A stretch of DNA of 64,000 nt, taken from NCBI RefSeq assembly GCF_003864295.1, contig NZ_BDQK01000013.1, forward strand, positions 868,001 through 932,000. Direction: 5' to 3'. This stretch comes from Aphanothece sacrum FPU1. GTDB taxonomy: Bacteria > Cyanobacteriota > Cyanobacteriia > Cyanobacteriales > Microcystaceae. Each line of letters opens with the position of its first letter. The stretch's first letter is position 1. Positions 1 to 7,906 of this stretch are shown piece by piece. The notes below the pieces were generated by a model. The model was not told where the DNA came from, ran no database searches, and saw nothing but the letters and a program-made list of their open reading frames with translations. The position numbers were made by a program, and so were the translations under genes.

Positions 1-307
1 GTTGTTGCAAAATTTCTTTAAGTTTAGAAGTGCGTCTGGTGGGTTCAATTAGAATACCTAAAGCTTCACAAGCGACTGTTAATAAGCCGACGCATTGAGG
101 GCGAAAAACTTGGATGAAATCAGGAGAATATTTATTTATAATTGGTTTCAATTGGACAATTAACCAGTTAGCATTTGCATCAGATTGCTGACAAGTCGCG
201 TCATGAATTATCTCTCCTTGAGAATCACAAATAAGCAGTTGCCATTGAACAGTTTTTTCTGGGTTATTTAAGGAATATTTATAAAAATCTGCTTGCAGAA
301 TAGTCAT
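1..307 (-). CDS. Tab2/Atab2-like RNA-binding protein (DUF1092), N-terminal part
   Basis: Partial gene running off the left edge; only the first 102 codons are present. The start is the ATG at 305-307 on the minus strand, giving a product that begins MTILQADFYKYSL. The opening and the segment with PDFIQVFRPQCVGLLTVACE resemble the cyanobacterial/plastid Tab2 (Atab2, DUF1092) family. In plants and algae that family binds A/U-rich RNA and is needed for translation of photosystem I and II subunits; the cyanobacterial role is less defined. It is divergent from rimM, with a 145-bp AT-rich intergenic region between them. The family assignment is from pattern recognition; the C-terminal half is outside the window. 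Confidence 0.75.
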   Translation of the reverse strand, partial: MTILQADFYKYSLNNPEKTVQWQLLICDSQGEIIHDATCQQSDANANWLIVQLKPIINKYSPDFIQVFRPQCVGLLTVACEALGILIEPTRRTSKLKEILQQ

Positions 308-452
308 TAAAATCAACCGTAATTTAGTTAATTATTTTTTCAATTATTTAATTTTAACATAAATCATAAGTATTTGAGATAATTCTTAAGAATTGAATAT
401 ATAATCTAGGGTAAAATGGAGCTTATAATAAGAACAAAATAAAGTAATAAAA

Positions 453-1094
453 ATGAGTCATCTTCATCTTATGAAAGAAAATACAGATAATTGGTTAGAG
501 ATTGGCAAGATTGTGGCTGCACAGGGATTAAAAGGGGAATTAAAAGTAGTTCCTAGTACTGATTTTCCTGAAAGATTTGAACAACCTGGACAACGATGGT
601 TACAACCGCTTAATAGTTCATCTCCTCAACCTGTTGGACTAATTAGCGGTCGATATGTTCCTGGAAAAGATATCTGTATTATTCGTTTGGAAGGAATAGA
701 AACTAGAACGCAAGCAGAAGCATTAAAAGGGTATAAGTTATTAGTATTAAGTAGCGATCGCGTAAAATTAGAGAAAGATGAATATCATGTCTCAGAGTTA
801 ATTAATTTGGAAGTTTATCATCAAAAAACGGGCGAATTAATTGGGATTGTGACTGACATTTTTGAATCGGGACATGATTTATTAGAAATTGAGTTAAATC
901 GGTCTAAGGTTACTGTTGAAGTGATAGAAATTGAAGAGGTAGAAGAAGAAATTATTTCTAATAAAAAGAAAGAGAAAGTTAAGAAGAATAAAATATTAAT
1001 TCCCTTTGTTTATGATATTGTTCCGGTAGTTGACTTAGATAATAAGCGAATAGAAATTAATCCCCCTAAAGGGTTATTAGAATTAGTTGAATAA
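453..1094 (+). CDS. rimM: Ribosome maturation factor RimM
   Basis: RimM binds ribosomal protein S19 in the 30S head and assists late 16S rRNA processing. The N-terminal RimM domain opens with IGKIVAAQGLKGELKV (about residues 17-32). The PRC-barrel domain spans about 110-146 (VSELINLEVY...GIVTDIFESGHDLLEI), and the closing block LIPFVYDIVPVVDLDNKRI is present. An in-frame, highly charged stretch of about 25 residues (about 152-178, alternating E and K runs) separates the PRC core from that closing block; most bacterial RimM proteins lack it, and this copy is longer (213 aa) than the usual 165-180. The start could be Met1 or Met7, and neither has a strong Shine-Dalgarno sequence. Confidence 0.93.
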   Translation: MSHLHLMKENTDNWLEIGKIVAAQGLKGELKVVPSTDFPERFEQPGQRWLQPLNSSSPQPVGLISGRYVPGKDICIIRLEGIETRTQAEALKGYKLLVLSSDRVKLEKDEYHVSELINLEVYHQKTGELIGIVTDIFESGHDLLEIELNRSKVTVEVIEIEEVEEEIISNKKKEKVKKNKILIPFVYDIVPVVDLDNKRIEINPPKGLLELVE

Positions 1095-1155
1095 GTATAT
1101 CATAAAAATTGATATTAATTAAGAGATTATTAATTAGAACATCTGGAGTTGTTAG

Positions 1156-2451
1156 ATGGAAAAACTTATCGTGCATGATTTTTTGATTTTAAAACATATT
1201 GAGCTTGATTTAACCAAGATCAATATTATTATTGGCAGACAAGCTGAAGGTAAAAGTATCTTAGGGAAACTGATATTTTTTTTTAAAGATTTTTTTATTA
1301 AGTATAGAGCTTCTCTTCTTAAGAATCAGACTAAAGTTCAGTTCAATAAGATTATTTTACAAGAATTTAAAAGCATTTTTACTGATTATTCTTGGCGATC
1401 AGAAAATTTTGAAATTACTTATCATTTGCATAATTATTGGATTAAAGTGACAACAGATAAATTATCAAATGGTCGCTTAAAATTAGGATTATACTATTCG
1501 GATGAGTTAGCTAAAGCACGGCGAAAAATGACTATCTCTTACCAAAAGAAAAAAGAAGAAGATAGCAGAAAATATTCAGTAGATGATGAATTTGATACTT
1601 TTGGGTATTTAGATGAGCTTTTAGAAAAAAATCTTTTTAATAGTAATAATATATTGGGATTTGAACAACCGTTTTTTATTCCTGCGGGAAGATCTTTTTA
1701 TGCTAATTTAGAGGAAAATATTTTTGCTTTTTTATCATCTAATATATCTATTGACTATTTTTTAAAGGAGTTTGGTCAGGATTATCAGTTTACTAAACAA
1801 ATTTACAGACAGAAAGATAATTTTGATAAAAATTATCTTTCTAAAATTAATGATATTGTTAGTCAAATAATTGTAGGAAACTATGTTCAAGAAGATGGTC
1901 AAGACTGGATTTATTCTCATAAAAATAGAAAAAAAATTAAAGTTTCTAATGCTTCTTCTGGTCAACAAGAGGCTTTACCAATGACCACTTTATTAGAAAT
2001 ATTACCTTTTATAACTTTTGCTGGTACATCTAACAGTATTTTCTTAATTGAAGAACCAGAAGCACATTTATTTCCTCAATCACAAAAGCATATTATTGAA
2101 TTAATTGCACTCGTATTTAATATAACTGATAAAAGACATCGTTTTTTTATTACTACTCATAGTCCTTATATTTTAACTGCTTTTAATAATCTAATTCAAG
2201 CAGGGAATACTAAGAAAAAAATAAAAGAAAGAGGCAATAAAAAAGAAGAACTTAAACAGTTATTTGATATTGTTCCTGAAAATCAAATTTTAGATATTGA
2301 TGATTTTGGGGTTTATACTTTAGGGAATGGAGAATTGAAAAGTATTATCAATCAAGAAAATCAGCTAATTGATACCAATATTATTGATGAGGTTTCTCAT
2401 GAGTTTAGCGATATTTTTGAAAAATTAGTTGATTTAGAACTTGAGGACTAA
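1156..2451 (+). CDS. AAA/OLD-like ATPase of a putative two-gene defence-type module
   Basis: A 431-aa SMC/ABC-type ATPase. Walker A is GRQAEGKS (residues 27-34), immediately after the N-terminal beta-strand as in AAA_21/OLD-family proteins. An ABC-signature-like NASSGQQE lies at 265-272, Walker B is IFLIEEPEAHL (295-305), and the switch His is in TTHSPY (333-338). The middle (about 40-260) is the family-variable insert, rich in K/E. The start has a good Shine-Dalgarno (GGAG, about 9 nt upstream). Its stop is 6 bp before the next ORF, so the two are surely co-transcribed. Such ATPases usually partner a nuclease in anti-phage or plasmid-limiting systems (Septu, OLD and PARIS types). I do not recognise this exact pair; the role is inference from architecture. 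Confidence 0.8.
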   Translation: MEKLIVHDFLILKHIELDLTKINIIIGRQAEGKSILGKLIFFFKDFFIKYRASLLKNQTKVQFNKIILQEFKSIFTDYSWRSENFEITYHLHNYWIKVTTDKLSNGRLKLGLYYSDELAKARRKMTISYQKKKEEDSRKYSVDDEFDTFGYLDELLEKNLFNSNNILGFEQPFFIPAGRSFYANLEENIFAFLSSNISIDYFLKEFGQDYQFTKQIYRQKDNFDKNYLSKINDIVSQIIVGNYVQEDGQDWIYSHKNRKKIKVSNASSGQQEALPMTTLLEILPFITFAGTSNSIFLIEEPEAHLFPQSQKHIIELIALVFNITDKRHRFFITTHSPYILTAFNNLIQAGNTKKKIKERGNKKEELKQLFDIVPENQILDIDDFGVYTLGNGELKSIINQENQLIDTNIIDEVSHEFSDIFEKLVDLELED

Positions 2452-2457
2452 TCATAA

Positions 2458-2904
2458 ATGAATTTTGATGAATGTTCAGAAAACATAAATCATAAGAGTA
2501 TTTTAATTCAAGATAAAAAAGGTAAAAGTAAATTTTACTTAGAGAATAAGTCTCAACTTATGATAACCAAAATAATCGTGGATGGCTGTTTAAATATAAC
2601 AGGAAAAAAGTGTGATTATCTAATCACTATTGATCATCCTTTAATCGAAATATATATTGAATTAAAAGGTCGTCGGGTTGATGAAGCTATAAAGCAGATT
2701 GAAAATACTATTCAGCAAGTTTCTAAGAATAAATATACAGGGACTAAATTTTGTTATATTGTTCATACTAAATGTCTTTTAACAACCCAAGAGATACAAA
2801 ACTATACCAAGACATTTAAGAAAAATTATAATGCTACTCTGAGATTTAAACCATCAGGATTTAAAGAAAAAATAGTTGATATAATCGGGAAATCACGTAT
2901 CTGA
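2458..2904 (+). CDS. Small PD-(D/E)XK-like putative nuclease partner
   Basis: A 148-aa protein of unrecognised family. The centre reads CDYLITIDHPLIEIYIELKG: Asp53, then Glu68-Leu-Lys70 at the end of a predicted beta-strand. This is the spacing of a D...ExK restriction-nuclease core, and a helix follows (VDEAIKQIENTIQQV, about 74-88) as in PD-(D/E)XK folds. A second strand FCYIVHTK (about 98-105) fits the rest of the fold. The gene starts 6 bp after the ATPase stop, with a GAGGA motif inside the end of that ORF acting as Shine-Dalgarno. The most likely job is the effector nuclease controlled by the upstream ATPase. Fold and function are inferred from motif and context only; it could instead be a non-catalytic partner. 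Confidence 0.55.
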   Translation: MNFDECSENINHKSILIQDKKGKSKFYLENKSQLMITKIIVDGCLNITGKKCDYLITIDHPLIEIYIELKGRRVDEAIKQIENTIQQVSKNKYTGTKFCYIVHTKCLLTTQEIQNYTKTFKKNYNATLRFKPSGFKEKIVDIIGKSRI

Positions 2905-3002
2905 TAACTAAAAATCTGTTAAAATAATTAATTGTTTCCTTAAATCTGACATTTAGCCTTACAATTTAATTATTTATTGCGATACTTGATAAATAAATAG
3001 CC

Positions 3003-3917
3003 GTGATCAAATTTATCAAAACAAAAATTATCCCCTCAAAAATAGCACAATTATTAATTCGTACTCTCATTAAATGGCAAGAAGATGAATGTTTAGAAAT
3101 GGGGGCAGCATTAGCTTATTATGCTATTTTCTCTTTATTTCCTATTTTCCTTGTTATTCTCAGTATTTTCGGTTTAATCTTAGGTCCAAATACCAATGCT
3201 TATAGTCAAATTATATCCTTTGCAAATAGCTCATTACCAACAGATGCTTATAAAATTGTAGAAAGTACGTTAGTTAATTTGAATGAAAGTAGTGTCGGGG
3301 CTGGAATTATTGGATTTAGTATTTTATTTATGACAGCTAGTCGAATTTTTGGGGCTTTAGATAGGGCTGTTGATAAAATTTGGAAAGTTCATGAGGAAAA
3401 ATCTACTTCGACAGGATTAATTTGGAAAATTATCAAAGTTATTAATAATCAAATTATAGCTTTTTTATTAGTTCTTAGCACGGCAGCATTAATTCTAGTC
3501 TCTTTATTATCTAATATTGCGATTAAAGTAATTTTAAAAATACTGAAAAATGTGGGAAATTTTATTCACTGGTTTAAAATAGATGAAGCCCTTCTCTGGA
3601 ATACTTTGCAAGTGGGAATAACTTTTTTCCTCCTTACTTTAGTTGTTATGATATTATTTAAAATTTTACCTTCAACCCGCATAAAATGGGGTGATATCTG
3701 GTTAGGGGCTTTACTTACTGTTAGTTTATATTCTTTGTTACAAAGCTTAGTTAGTAATGGAGTTATTCGTATTGGTGAACAATTCCGCGCTTATGGGGTT
3801 ATTGGTAGTGTAATGGTTCTTTTATTATGGATTTATTTAATTTGTCAAATCTTCTTTTTAGGGTGCGAATTTACCTATGTTTACACTCATTTATTTGGTA
3901 GTCGCAGTCAAAAATAA
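3003..3917 (+). CDS. YihY/BrkB family inner-membrane protein
   Basis: A 304-aa polytopic membrane protein with about six hydrophobic segments. The family block ECLEMGAALAYYAIFSLFPIFLVILS (about residues 29-54) is characteristic of YihY/virulence factor BrkB proteins, once mis-called RNase BN. The later repeat-like segment containing GAGIIGFSILFMTASRIFGALDRAVDKIWK is also typical. Translation is assigned to a GTG. The molecular function of the family is not settled; a transport or envelope role is usually proposed. The stop is followed within 2 bp by a short ATGAATT heptamer array, so its 3' end abuts the repeat-flanked four-helix-bundle gene on the opposite strand. Confidence 0.85.
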   Translation: MIKFIKTKIIPSKIAQLLIRTLIKWQEDECLEMGAALAYYAIFSLFPIFLVILSIFGLILGPNTNAYSQIISFANSSLPTDAYKIVESTLVNLNESSVGAGIIGFSILFMTASRIFGALDRAVDKIWKVHEEKSTSTGLIWKIIKVINNQIIAFLLVLSTAALILVSLLSNIAIKVILKILKNVGNFIHWFKIDEALLWNTLQVGITFFLLTLVVMILFKILPSTRIKWGDIWLGALLTVSLYSLLQSLVSNGVIRIGEQFRAYGVIGSVMVLLLWIYLICQIFFLGCEFTYVYTHLFGSRSQK

Positions 3918-3918
3918 A

Positions 3919-3959
3919 ATGAATTATGAATTATGAATTATGAATTATGAATTATGAAT
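3919..3959 (+). repeat. Short ATGAATT heptamer array (5 copies plus 6 bp)
   Basis: Five perfect ATGAATT units and a partial sixth. The array is inverted relative to the 34-copy array at 4326-4563, so the two bracket the gene between them as an inverted pair. The stop codon of the minus-strand four-helix-bundle ORF (TAA) lies inside this array. Confidence 0.97.
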
Positions 3960-4335
3960 GGTTTTGTTTTGTTTTGCAGATAATGGTGGTAATGACGGCG
4001 ATAAGTTCTTCTGTTTCTTGGGTGAGAGAGTGAATGCGGTTTGTCGGAACAATCTCTGATTTTTCTAGCAAGCGCAACCAATATAGACTTTCCCTTGCTT
4101 CTTTTTGAGCGATACTCATTTTATGAATGAAATCAGCTTTACTTTGTCCTGACTGTGCCTCTTCTATATTAGCTCCAATGGAAGTGGCAGATCTTAAATA
4201 TTGTTTTCCTAGTATCCAACCTGCACCATCTTTTCCTTCCTGTAAAAATTGATATAATTTAATTGCTCGGAGGGCATAGTCAAAAGAACGTTCCCGAATA
4301 TTCCTTGGTTTGTCTTCTCTTCTTTCATAATTCAT
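3952..4335 (-). CDS. Four-helix-bundle protein (S23 / 23S-rRNA-intervening-sequence protein family)
   Basis: A 127-aa all-helical protein with the S23 family core: FDYALRAIKLYQFLQ, then YLRSATSIGANIEEAQSGQSKADFIHKMSIAQKEARESLYWLRLL. This is the pattern of four-helix-bundle proteins found in rRNA intervening sequences and related to the bAvd accessory protein of diversity-generating retroelements. Both gene ends come from heptamer repeats: the start codon and residues MNYE are the last unit of the 34-copy array, and the TAA stop is in the short inverted array. No Shine-Dalgarno is visible. No reverse transcriptase, template repeat or rRNA gene is nearby. The family is clear; the cellular function here is unknown. 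Confidence 0.85.
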   Translation of the reverse strand: MNYERREDKPRNIRERSFDYALRAIKLYQFLQEGKDGAGWILGKQYLRSATSIGANIEEAQSGQSKADFIHKMSIAQKEARESLYWLRLLEKSEIVPTNRIHSLTQETEELIAVITTIICKTKQNHS

Positions 4336-4563
4336 AATTCATAATTCATAATTCATAATTCATAATTCATAATTCATAATTCATAATTCATAATTCATAA
4401 TTCATAATTCATAATTCATAATTCATAATTCATAATTCATAATTCATAATTCATAATTCATAATTCATAATTCATAATTCATAATTCATAATTCATAATT
4501 CATAATTCATAATTCATAATTCATAATTCATAATTCATAATTCATAATTCATAATTCATAATT
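4326..4563 (-). repeat. Perfect 34-copy heptamer tandem array (CATAATT on +, ATGAATT on -)
   Basis: 238 bp made of 34 identical 7-bp units with no visible interruption. On the minus strand every reading frame of the unit reads MNYEL then stop, so the array cannot be translated through in any frame. Its left edge provides the start of the four-helix-bundle gene, and its right edge provides the last four residues (NYEL) and TGA stop of murG. It resembles the short tandemly repeated heptamers (STRR) known in cyanobacteria. Copy number is likely variable by slippage. Confidence 0.97.
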
Positions 4564-5601
4564 CTCCCTGACTAATTCTGCTAATTTTTGTGCGCTGTCA
4601 ATTACAGCTAATTCTTGAGTTTTTTGAGCCATTTTTTGCAGTTGATCTGGATTTTTTAATAAATTTACAACTACTTCTTCTAACACTTTAGCCGTTAACT
4701 CTTTTTGAGGATATAAATAAGCTGCCCCAGCTTCAGCAAATACCCGTCCATTATAAGTTTGATGATCTTCAGCCGCAAACGGATAAGGAATTAAAATAGC
4801 TGGCGTTTCAGTAATAGCTAATTCTGTCAAAGTTCCGGCCCCTGCGCGACTAACCGCTAAATTAGCCCGTTGTAATAACCCCGCCATATTGTCATAAAAT
4901 GGCAAAGCCAAATAATGAGGATGGGTTAAACTTCCAGCATCAGGATCATTATTCCCCGTCAAATGGACGATATAAGCCCCTAATTCCAGCCAAGAGGGAA
5001 CACATTGACGCACCAATTGATTAACAGATACAGCCCCTTGAGAACCCCCTACAACTACAATTAAAGGCACATTCTCAGGAATTGGTAAATCTAACGGTTG
5101 AGGAGTGTAAAATTGCGATCGCACAGGGGTACTGACCCATTGAGTATTAGCTTGGGGCAAATATTTCGCCGTTCCTGCAAAACCCAAGGCGACCGTATCA
5201 CAAAAACGACTCAATAACTTAGTGACTTTGCCAGGAATATAATTTGATTCGTGAATAATTGCCGGAATTCCTTGTAAACGGGCCGCTAAAATAGCCGGAC
5301 TGGCAATATATCCCCCCGTTGTAAATACTAAATCAATTTGTTGTTCTTTAATTAACCGTCGCACTTGAAATACAGCCCTCACTAACCTCAAAAAAATCTG
5401 GAGATTTTTCACAGGAGAACTGCCTTGAAACCCCTCAACCGCTACCGTATGTAGAGGATAACGATCTCCGACTAAGGTTTGTTCAAGACGGTTAGGAACC
5501 CCCAACCATTGAATATCATAATCAGGTAAATTTTCAGCCAAGGCCAAGGCCGGAAATAAATGTCCCCCAGTTCCACTCGCAGCAATCAATAAACGAACCA
5601 T
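4549..5601 (-). CDS. murG: MurG, undecaprenyl-PP-MurNAc-pentapeptide GlcNAc transferase
   Basis: Catalyses the last cytoplasmic step of peptidoglycan precursor synthesis, adding GlcNAc from UDP-GlcNAc to lipid I to make lipid II, at the inner membrane face. GT28 landmarks are present: ASGTGGHLFPALAL (about 8-21), HESNYIPGKVTKLLSRF (about 117-133), GGSQGA (about 185-190) and RAGAGTLTEL (about 252-261), followed by ILIPYPFAAEDHQTYN. Length (350 aa) is normal. The C-terminal residues NYEL and the TGA stop are encoded by the first unit of the heptamer array, so the native tail has been replaced or trimmed by the repeat. The core ends before this, so activity is probably intact. Confidence 0.95.
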   Translation of the reverse strand: MVRLLIAASGTGGHLFPALALAENLPDYDIQWLGVPNRLEQTLVGDRYPLHTVAVEGFQGSSPVKNLQIFLRLVRAVFQVRRLIKEQQIDLVFTTGGYIASPAILAARLQGIPAIIHESNYIPGKVTKLLSRFCDTVALGFAGTAKYLPQANTQWVSTPVRSQFYTPQPLDLPIPENVPLIVVVGGSQGAVSVNQLVRQCVPSWLELGAYIVHLTGNNDPDAGSLTHPHYLALPFYDNMAGLLQRANLAVSRAGAGTLTELAITETPAILIPYPFAAEDHQTYNGRVFAEAGAAYLYPQKELTAKVLEEVVVNLLKNPDQLQKMAQKTQELAVIDSAQKLAELVRENYEL

Positions 5602-5726
5602 ATTAATAACAACAAACTATCAATAAATTGAGCTAGAATGAGACAAAGATCCTGTGTTCTTAACCAGGATACCCTAAAGCAAAATAGACGATTGACACTC
5701 CCTCGCTTTTTTAACGGCGGGGATTC

Positions 5727-6971
5727 TTAAGAGACATAAGTCCTTAAAGGGTTAGCCAAAAACCCGCTAGACACTCGCTCAAAACTGAGTCTGTGCTTAC
5801 TTTTAACTAAAATATTGGCACTGCCGTTTATATCTGCACAAACAAGATGCTTATCCTTTGTCCGATACAATCCACGTTTAATCCTTTTGCCGGAAAATTT
5901 GTATTTACCAGGATTATCGGCATTGTAAACAGGGATTTCGTCACGGTCAAAAAAACTTGCTTTAGAGGAATAAGATTCTTCTTGCTCAAAATATTCGATT
6001 CCGTATCGAGAACACATTGCTTTAAGTTTTTGTCTCAATTGCCAAAAAGGAATTTGAACAAAATTTTGGTTATTGGAACGCCCGATATTAATCTCTTGTT
6101 TAATGCCTGGGTTATAGCCAACTACCAACTTGCCAATTTGATAAATCAAACAATGGTTAATTATTATTCGAGCCGATTTATTGAGGTAATCTCGAATGGA
6201 ATCATTGCGCCATTGATTGAGTTGAGCTTGTTTGTTTGTCAACCTTTTAATACCTTGCTTATCTCCTTCAGATTGAAGTTCAGCGTTGCGCTTGTTATAC
6301 CACTGATTAATGCTTTTAAGTCTTTTTCCATCAATCAAAAATTGATGCCCGTCAGTGTCAAAGCAAGCCGCCAAATTATCTACTCCCAAGTCGATAGCAA
6401 TAGCACTATCAGAATTAACAGATGTCTCTATTTTTTCATCTTCATAAATATACTCAATCTCAAACCATCGAGCCGAGTATTTTGGATGTATTCGTACCTC
6501 CTTGATATTTTTGTTTTTCAGTCTTTCTGGGAGTTGGATTTTAACCTCACCATGTTCTTTTTTAAACTCTCTAGACATGGGAATTTCAAATATTCCATCT
6601 TTGAGTTTAATTCTAGGAATAATCAAAGGGAAATATCCCTCTTTAGGCAAGTATTTGGGCAGTTGTGGTCTTTGATCACATCTCCCTATGCTAATTGCCT
6701 CTCTCAGCCCCAAGAAAGACCTCATACTTCTATCTACTATCTTCATGGTCTGTTGAGCAATATCGGTATTAAGCAACCGATAGTTTTCATTAGACTTGCA
6801 AATATGGTAGTTAGATTCGTAGGTCAAGCGTCTTCTTTCTGTAAAGAAATACTGCCTACATTCGTACAATGCCACGTTAAAAAGATTTTTACTCAAACGA
6901 CACAAGGCAGTGAGGGCTTTAAATTCCCTTTGGCTAAGTCTTTTGAGTTGGTTTTTTTGAGTGGCGTACAT
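5727..6971 (-). CDS. tnpB: TnpB-family RNA-guided nuclease homologue, zinc-finger-less type
   Basis: A 414-aa OrfB/TnpB protein. RuvC-I is AIAIDLGVDNLAACFD (about residues 190-205, catalytic Asp in IDLG), and RuvC-III is LVCADINGSANILVK near the C-terminus. The usual RuvC-II glutamate position reads VVGYNPGIKQE (Gly where VxE is typical), and an EQEESYSSKASFFD block follows, which may supply a displaced acidic residue. The four-cysteine zinc finger normally just before RuvC-III is absent and replaced by KYKFSGKRIKRGLYR. TnpB enzymes cut DNA guided by an RNA from the element's right end; whether this subtype is active is not known from sequence. A full-length opposite-strand ORF (5847-7019) is a shadow. 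Confidence 0.9.
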   Translation of the reverse strand: MYATQKNQLKRLSQREFKALTALCRLSKNLFNVALYECRQYFFTERRRLTYESNYHICKSNENYRLLNTDIAQQTMKIVDRSMRSFLGLREAISIGRCDQRPQLPKYLPKEGYFPLIIPRIKLKDGIFEIPMSREFKKEHGEVKIQLPERLKNKNIKEVRIHPKYSARWFEIEYIYEDEKIETSVNSDSAIAIDLGVDNLAACFDTDGHQFLIDGKRLKSINQWYNKRNAELQSEGDKQGIKRLTNKQAQLNQWRNDSIRDYLNKSARIIINHCLIYQIGKLVVGYNPGIKQEINIGRSNNQNFVQIPFWQLRQKLKAMCSRYGIEYFEQEESYSSKASFFDRDEIPVYNADNPGKYKFSGKRIKRGLYRTKDKHLVCADINGSANILVKSKHRLSFERVSSGFLANPLRTYVS

Positions 6972-6981
6972 AGTCTTACTC

Positions 6982-7012
6982 GTTTCGCTATACCGCTAGT
7001 ATATAGCGAAAC
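6982..7012. repeat. Perfect 11-bp inverted repeat upstream of tnpB
   Basis: GTTTCGCTATA (6982-6992) and TATAGCGAAAC (7002-7012) form a perfect stem with a 9-nt spacer, 11 bp before the tnpB start codon. It contains TATA-like boxes and could be a promoter/operator or a left-end structural element. Its role is not determinable here. Confidence 0.7.
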
Positions 7013-7065
7013 AACTTAAATGTAAAGCCGTCCCAAAAGGACGGGGTTTCAAACCCAAATTTTCG

Positions 7066-7836
7066 ATGATTTATTGGCGTTGGTTCCTCTCTTTTTTACT
7101 GGGTTTTGGCTTAAGTGTCGGTACCAATTCTGTCGTTCGCGCTGAACCCCCTGAAACGGCCCCTGCCGAATTAAAAGCCTTAATTACTCAGATCGATACG
7201 ACAGCAAACCGTCAGGATAATGAAAAAATTCAGTCATTTTATAGTTCCCAGTTTGTGACGGCCGATGGACTGACGGCCGATACCATGTTTAAAAGCTTAA
7301 AAAAACTGTGGAAAAGCTATCCTAAGTTAAAATATAGGACAGAACTCCAGTCTTGGCAAAAAGAAGGTAACAATTGGGTCGCCCAAACCTTAACGACTAT
7401 TGAAGGTAGTAGCTCTCAGGAGAGGCAACCCGTTCAACTCAAAGCGACGATTAAATCCCGTCAAACTATCCAAGACGGAAAATTAATTCGTCAAGAAATA
7501 TTAAGCGAACGTACTCAATTAAGTTCTGGTGCGAATGCTCCCCAGGTTAAGGTTAATTTACCTGAAACCGTTAAGGTTGGCCAAGAATTTGACTTTGACG
7601 TGATTATCCAAGAACCATTGGGGGATGATTTATTAGCAGGGACAGCGATCGCCCAAACAGTAGAGAGTTCACGCTTTTTAGAACCTACTGCGATCGAACT
7701 CGATTTATTACAGTCCGGTGGTCTCTTTAAACGGGTAAAAGCCGAAGATAAGCCCCAAGATCGTTGGTTTTCCGCCCTATTAGTGCGAGGAACTGGTATG
7801 ACCTTGATCACCCAAAGAGTGCGGATTCAACCGTGA
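7066..7836 (+). CDS. Secreted NTF2-like-domain protein, conserved cyanobacterial
   Basis: A 256-aa exported protein. The N-terminus has a membrane-spanning signal (WRWFLSFLLGFGLSVG) with an Ala-x-Ala-type cleavage site before AEPPE, around residue 26. Residues about 36-150 (ALITQIDTTANRQDNEKIQSFYSSQF, then KLKYRTELQSWQKEGNNWVAQTLTTIEG) have the length and pattern of an NTF2/SnoaL-like alpha+beta cone. The remainder is a beta-rich domain (VNLPETVKVGQEFDFDVII). No catalytic residues are identifiable. The upstream tnpB element ends about 10 bp before this ATG, so the native promoter may have been displaced. Function unknown. Confidence 0.65.
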   Translation: MIYWRWFLSFLLGFGLSVGTNSVVRAEPPETAPAELKALITQIDTTANRQDNEKIQSFYSSQFVTADGLTADTMFKSLKKLWKSYPKLKYRTELQSWQKEGNNWVAQTLTTIEGSSSQERQPVQLKATIKSRQTIQDGKLIRQEILSERTQLSSGANAPQVKVNLPETVKVGQEFDFDVIIQEPLGDDLLAGTAIAQTVESSRFLEPTAIELDLLQSGGLFKRVKAEDKPQDRWFSALLVRGTGMTLITQRVRIQP

Positions 7837-7906
7837 AATAAATTAGGGGCAAACTTCACCTGAGTTACCCCTAAATTGTACTTTTGTCTTTTTAGATCAG
7901 AAGAAG

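Larger units (their letters stand above)
5690..7056 (-). mobile_element. Solo-tnpB IS200/IS605-type element (IS1341-like)
   Basis: An insertion element carrying tnpB but no tnpA. The tnpB 3' side has the usual right-end hairpin region (minus strand AAGAATCCCCGCCG...GCGAGGGAGTGTCAA, near 5697-5730), the place where the guide RNA (omegaRNA) end lies in this class. The left end has a hairpin, CCGTCC/GGACGG, at 7028-7044. No terminal inverted repeats are expected. It sits between murG and the NTF2-like gene, immediately upstream of the latter's start codon. Outer boundaries are estimates. Confidence 0.8.

Noticed and set aside
3952-4335. Diversity-generating retroelement accessory (bAvd) interpretation
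   Set aside because: No reverse transcriptase, template/variable repeat pair or target gene in the window; only the fold family is shared.
4326-4563. Possible CRISPR or iteron/plasmid origin
   Set aside because: Heptamers are contiguous without spacers; no rep gene or DnaA boxes nearby.
5847-7019. 390-codon open frame on the plus strand
   Set aside because: Exactly opposite to tnpB, no domain sense, low-complexity composition; a shadow of the real gene.
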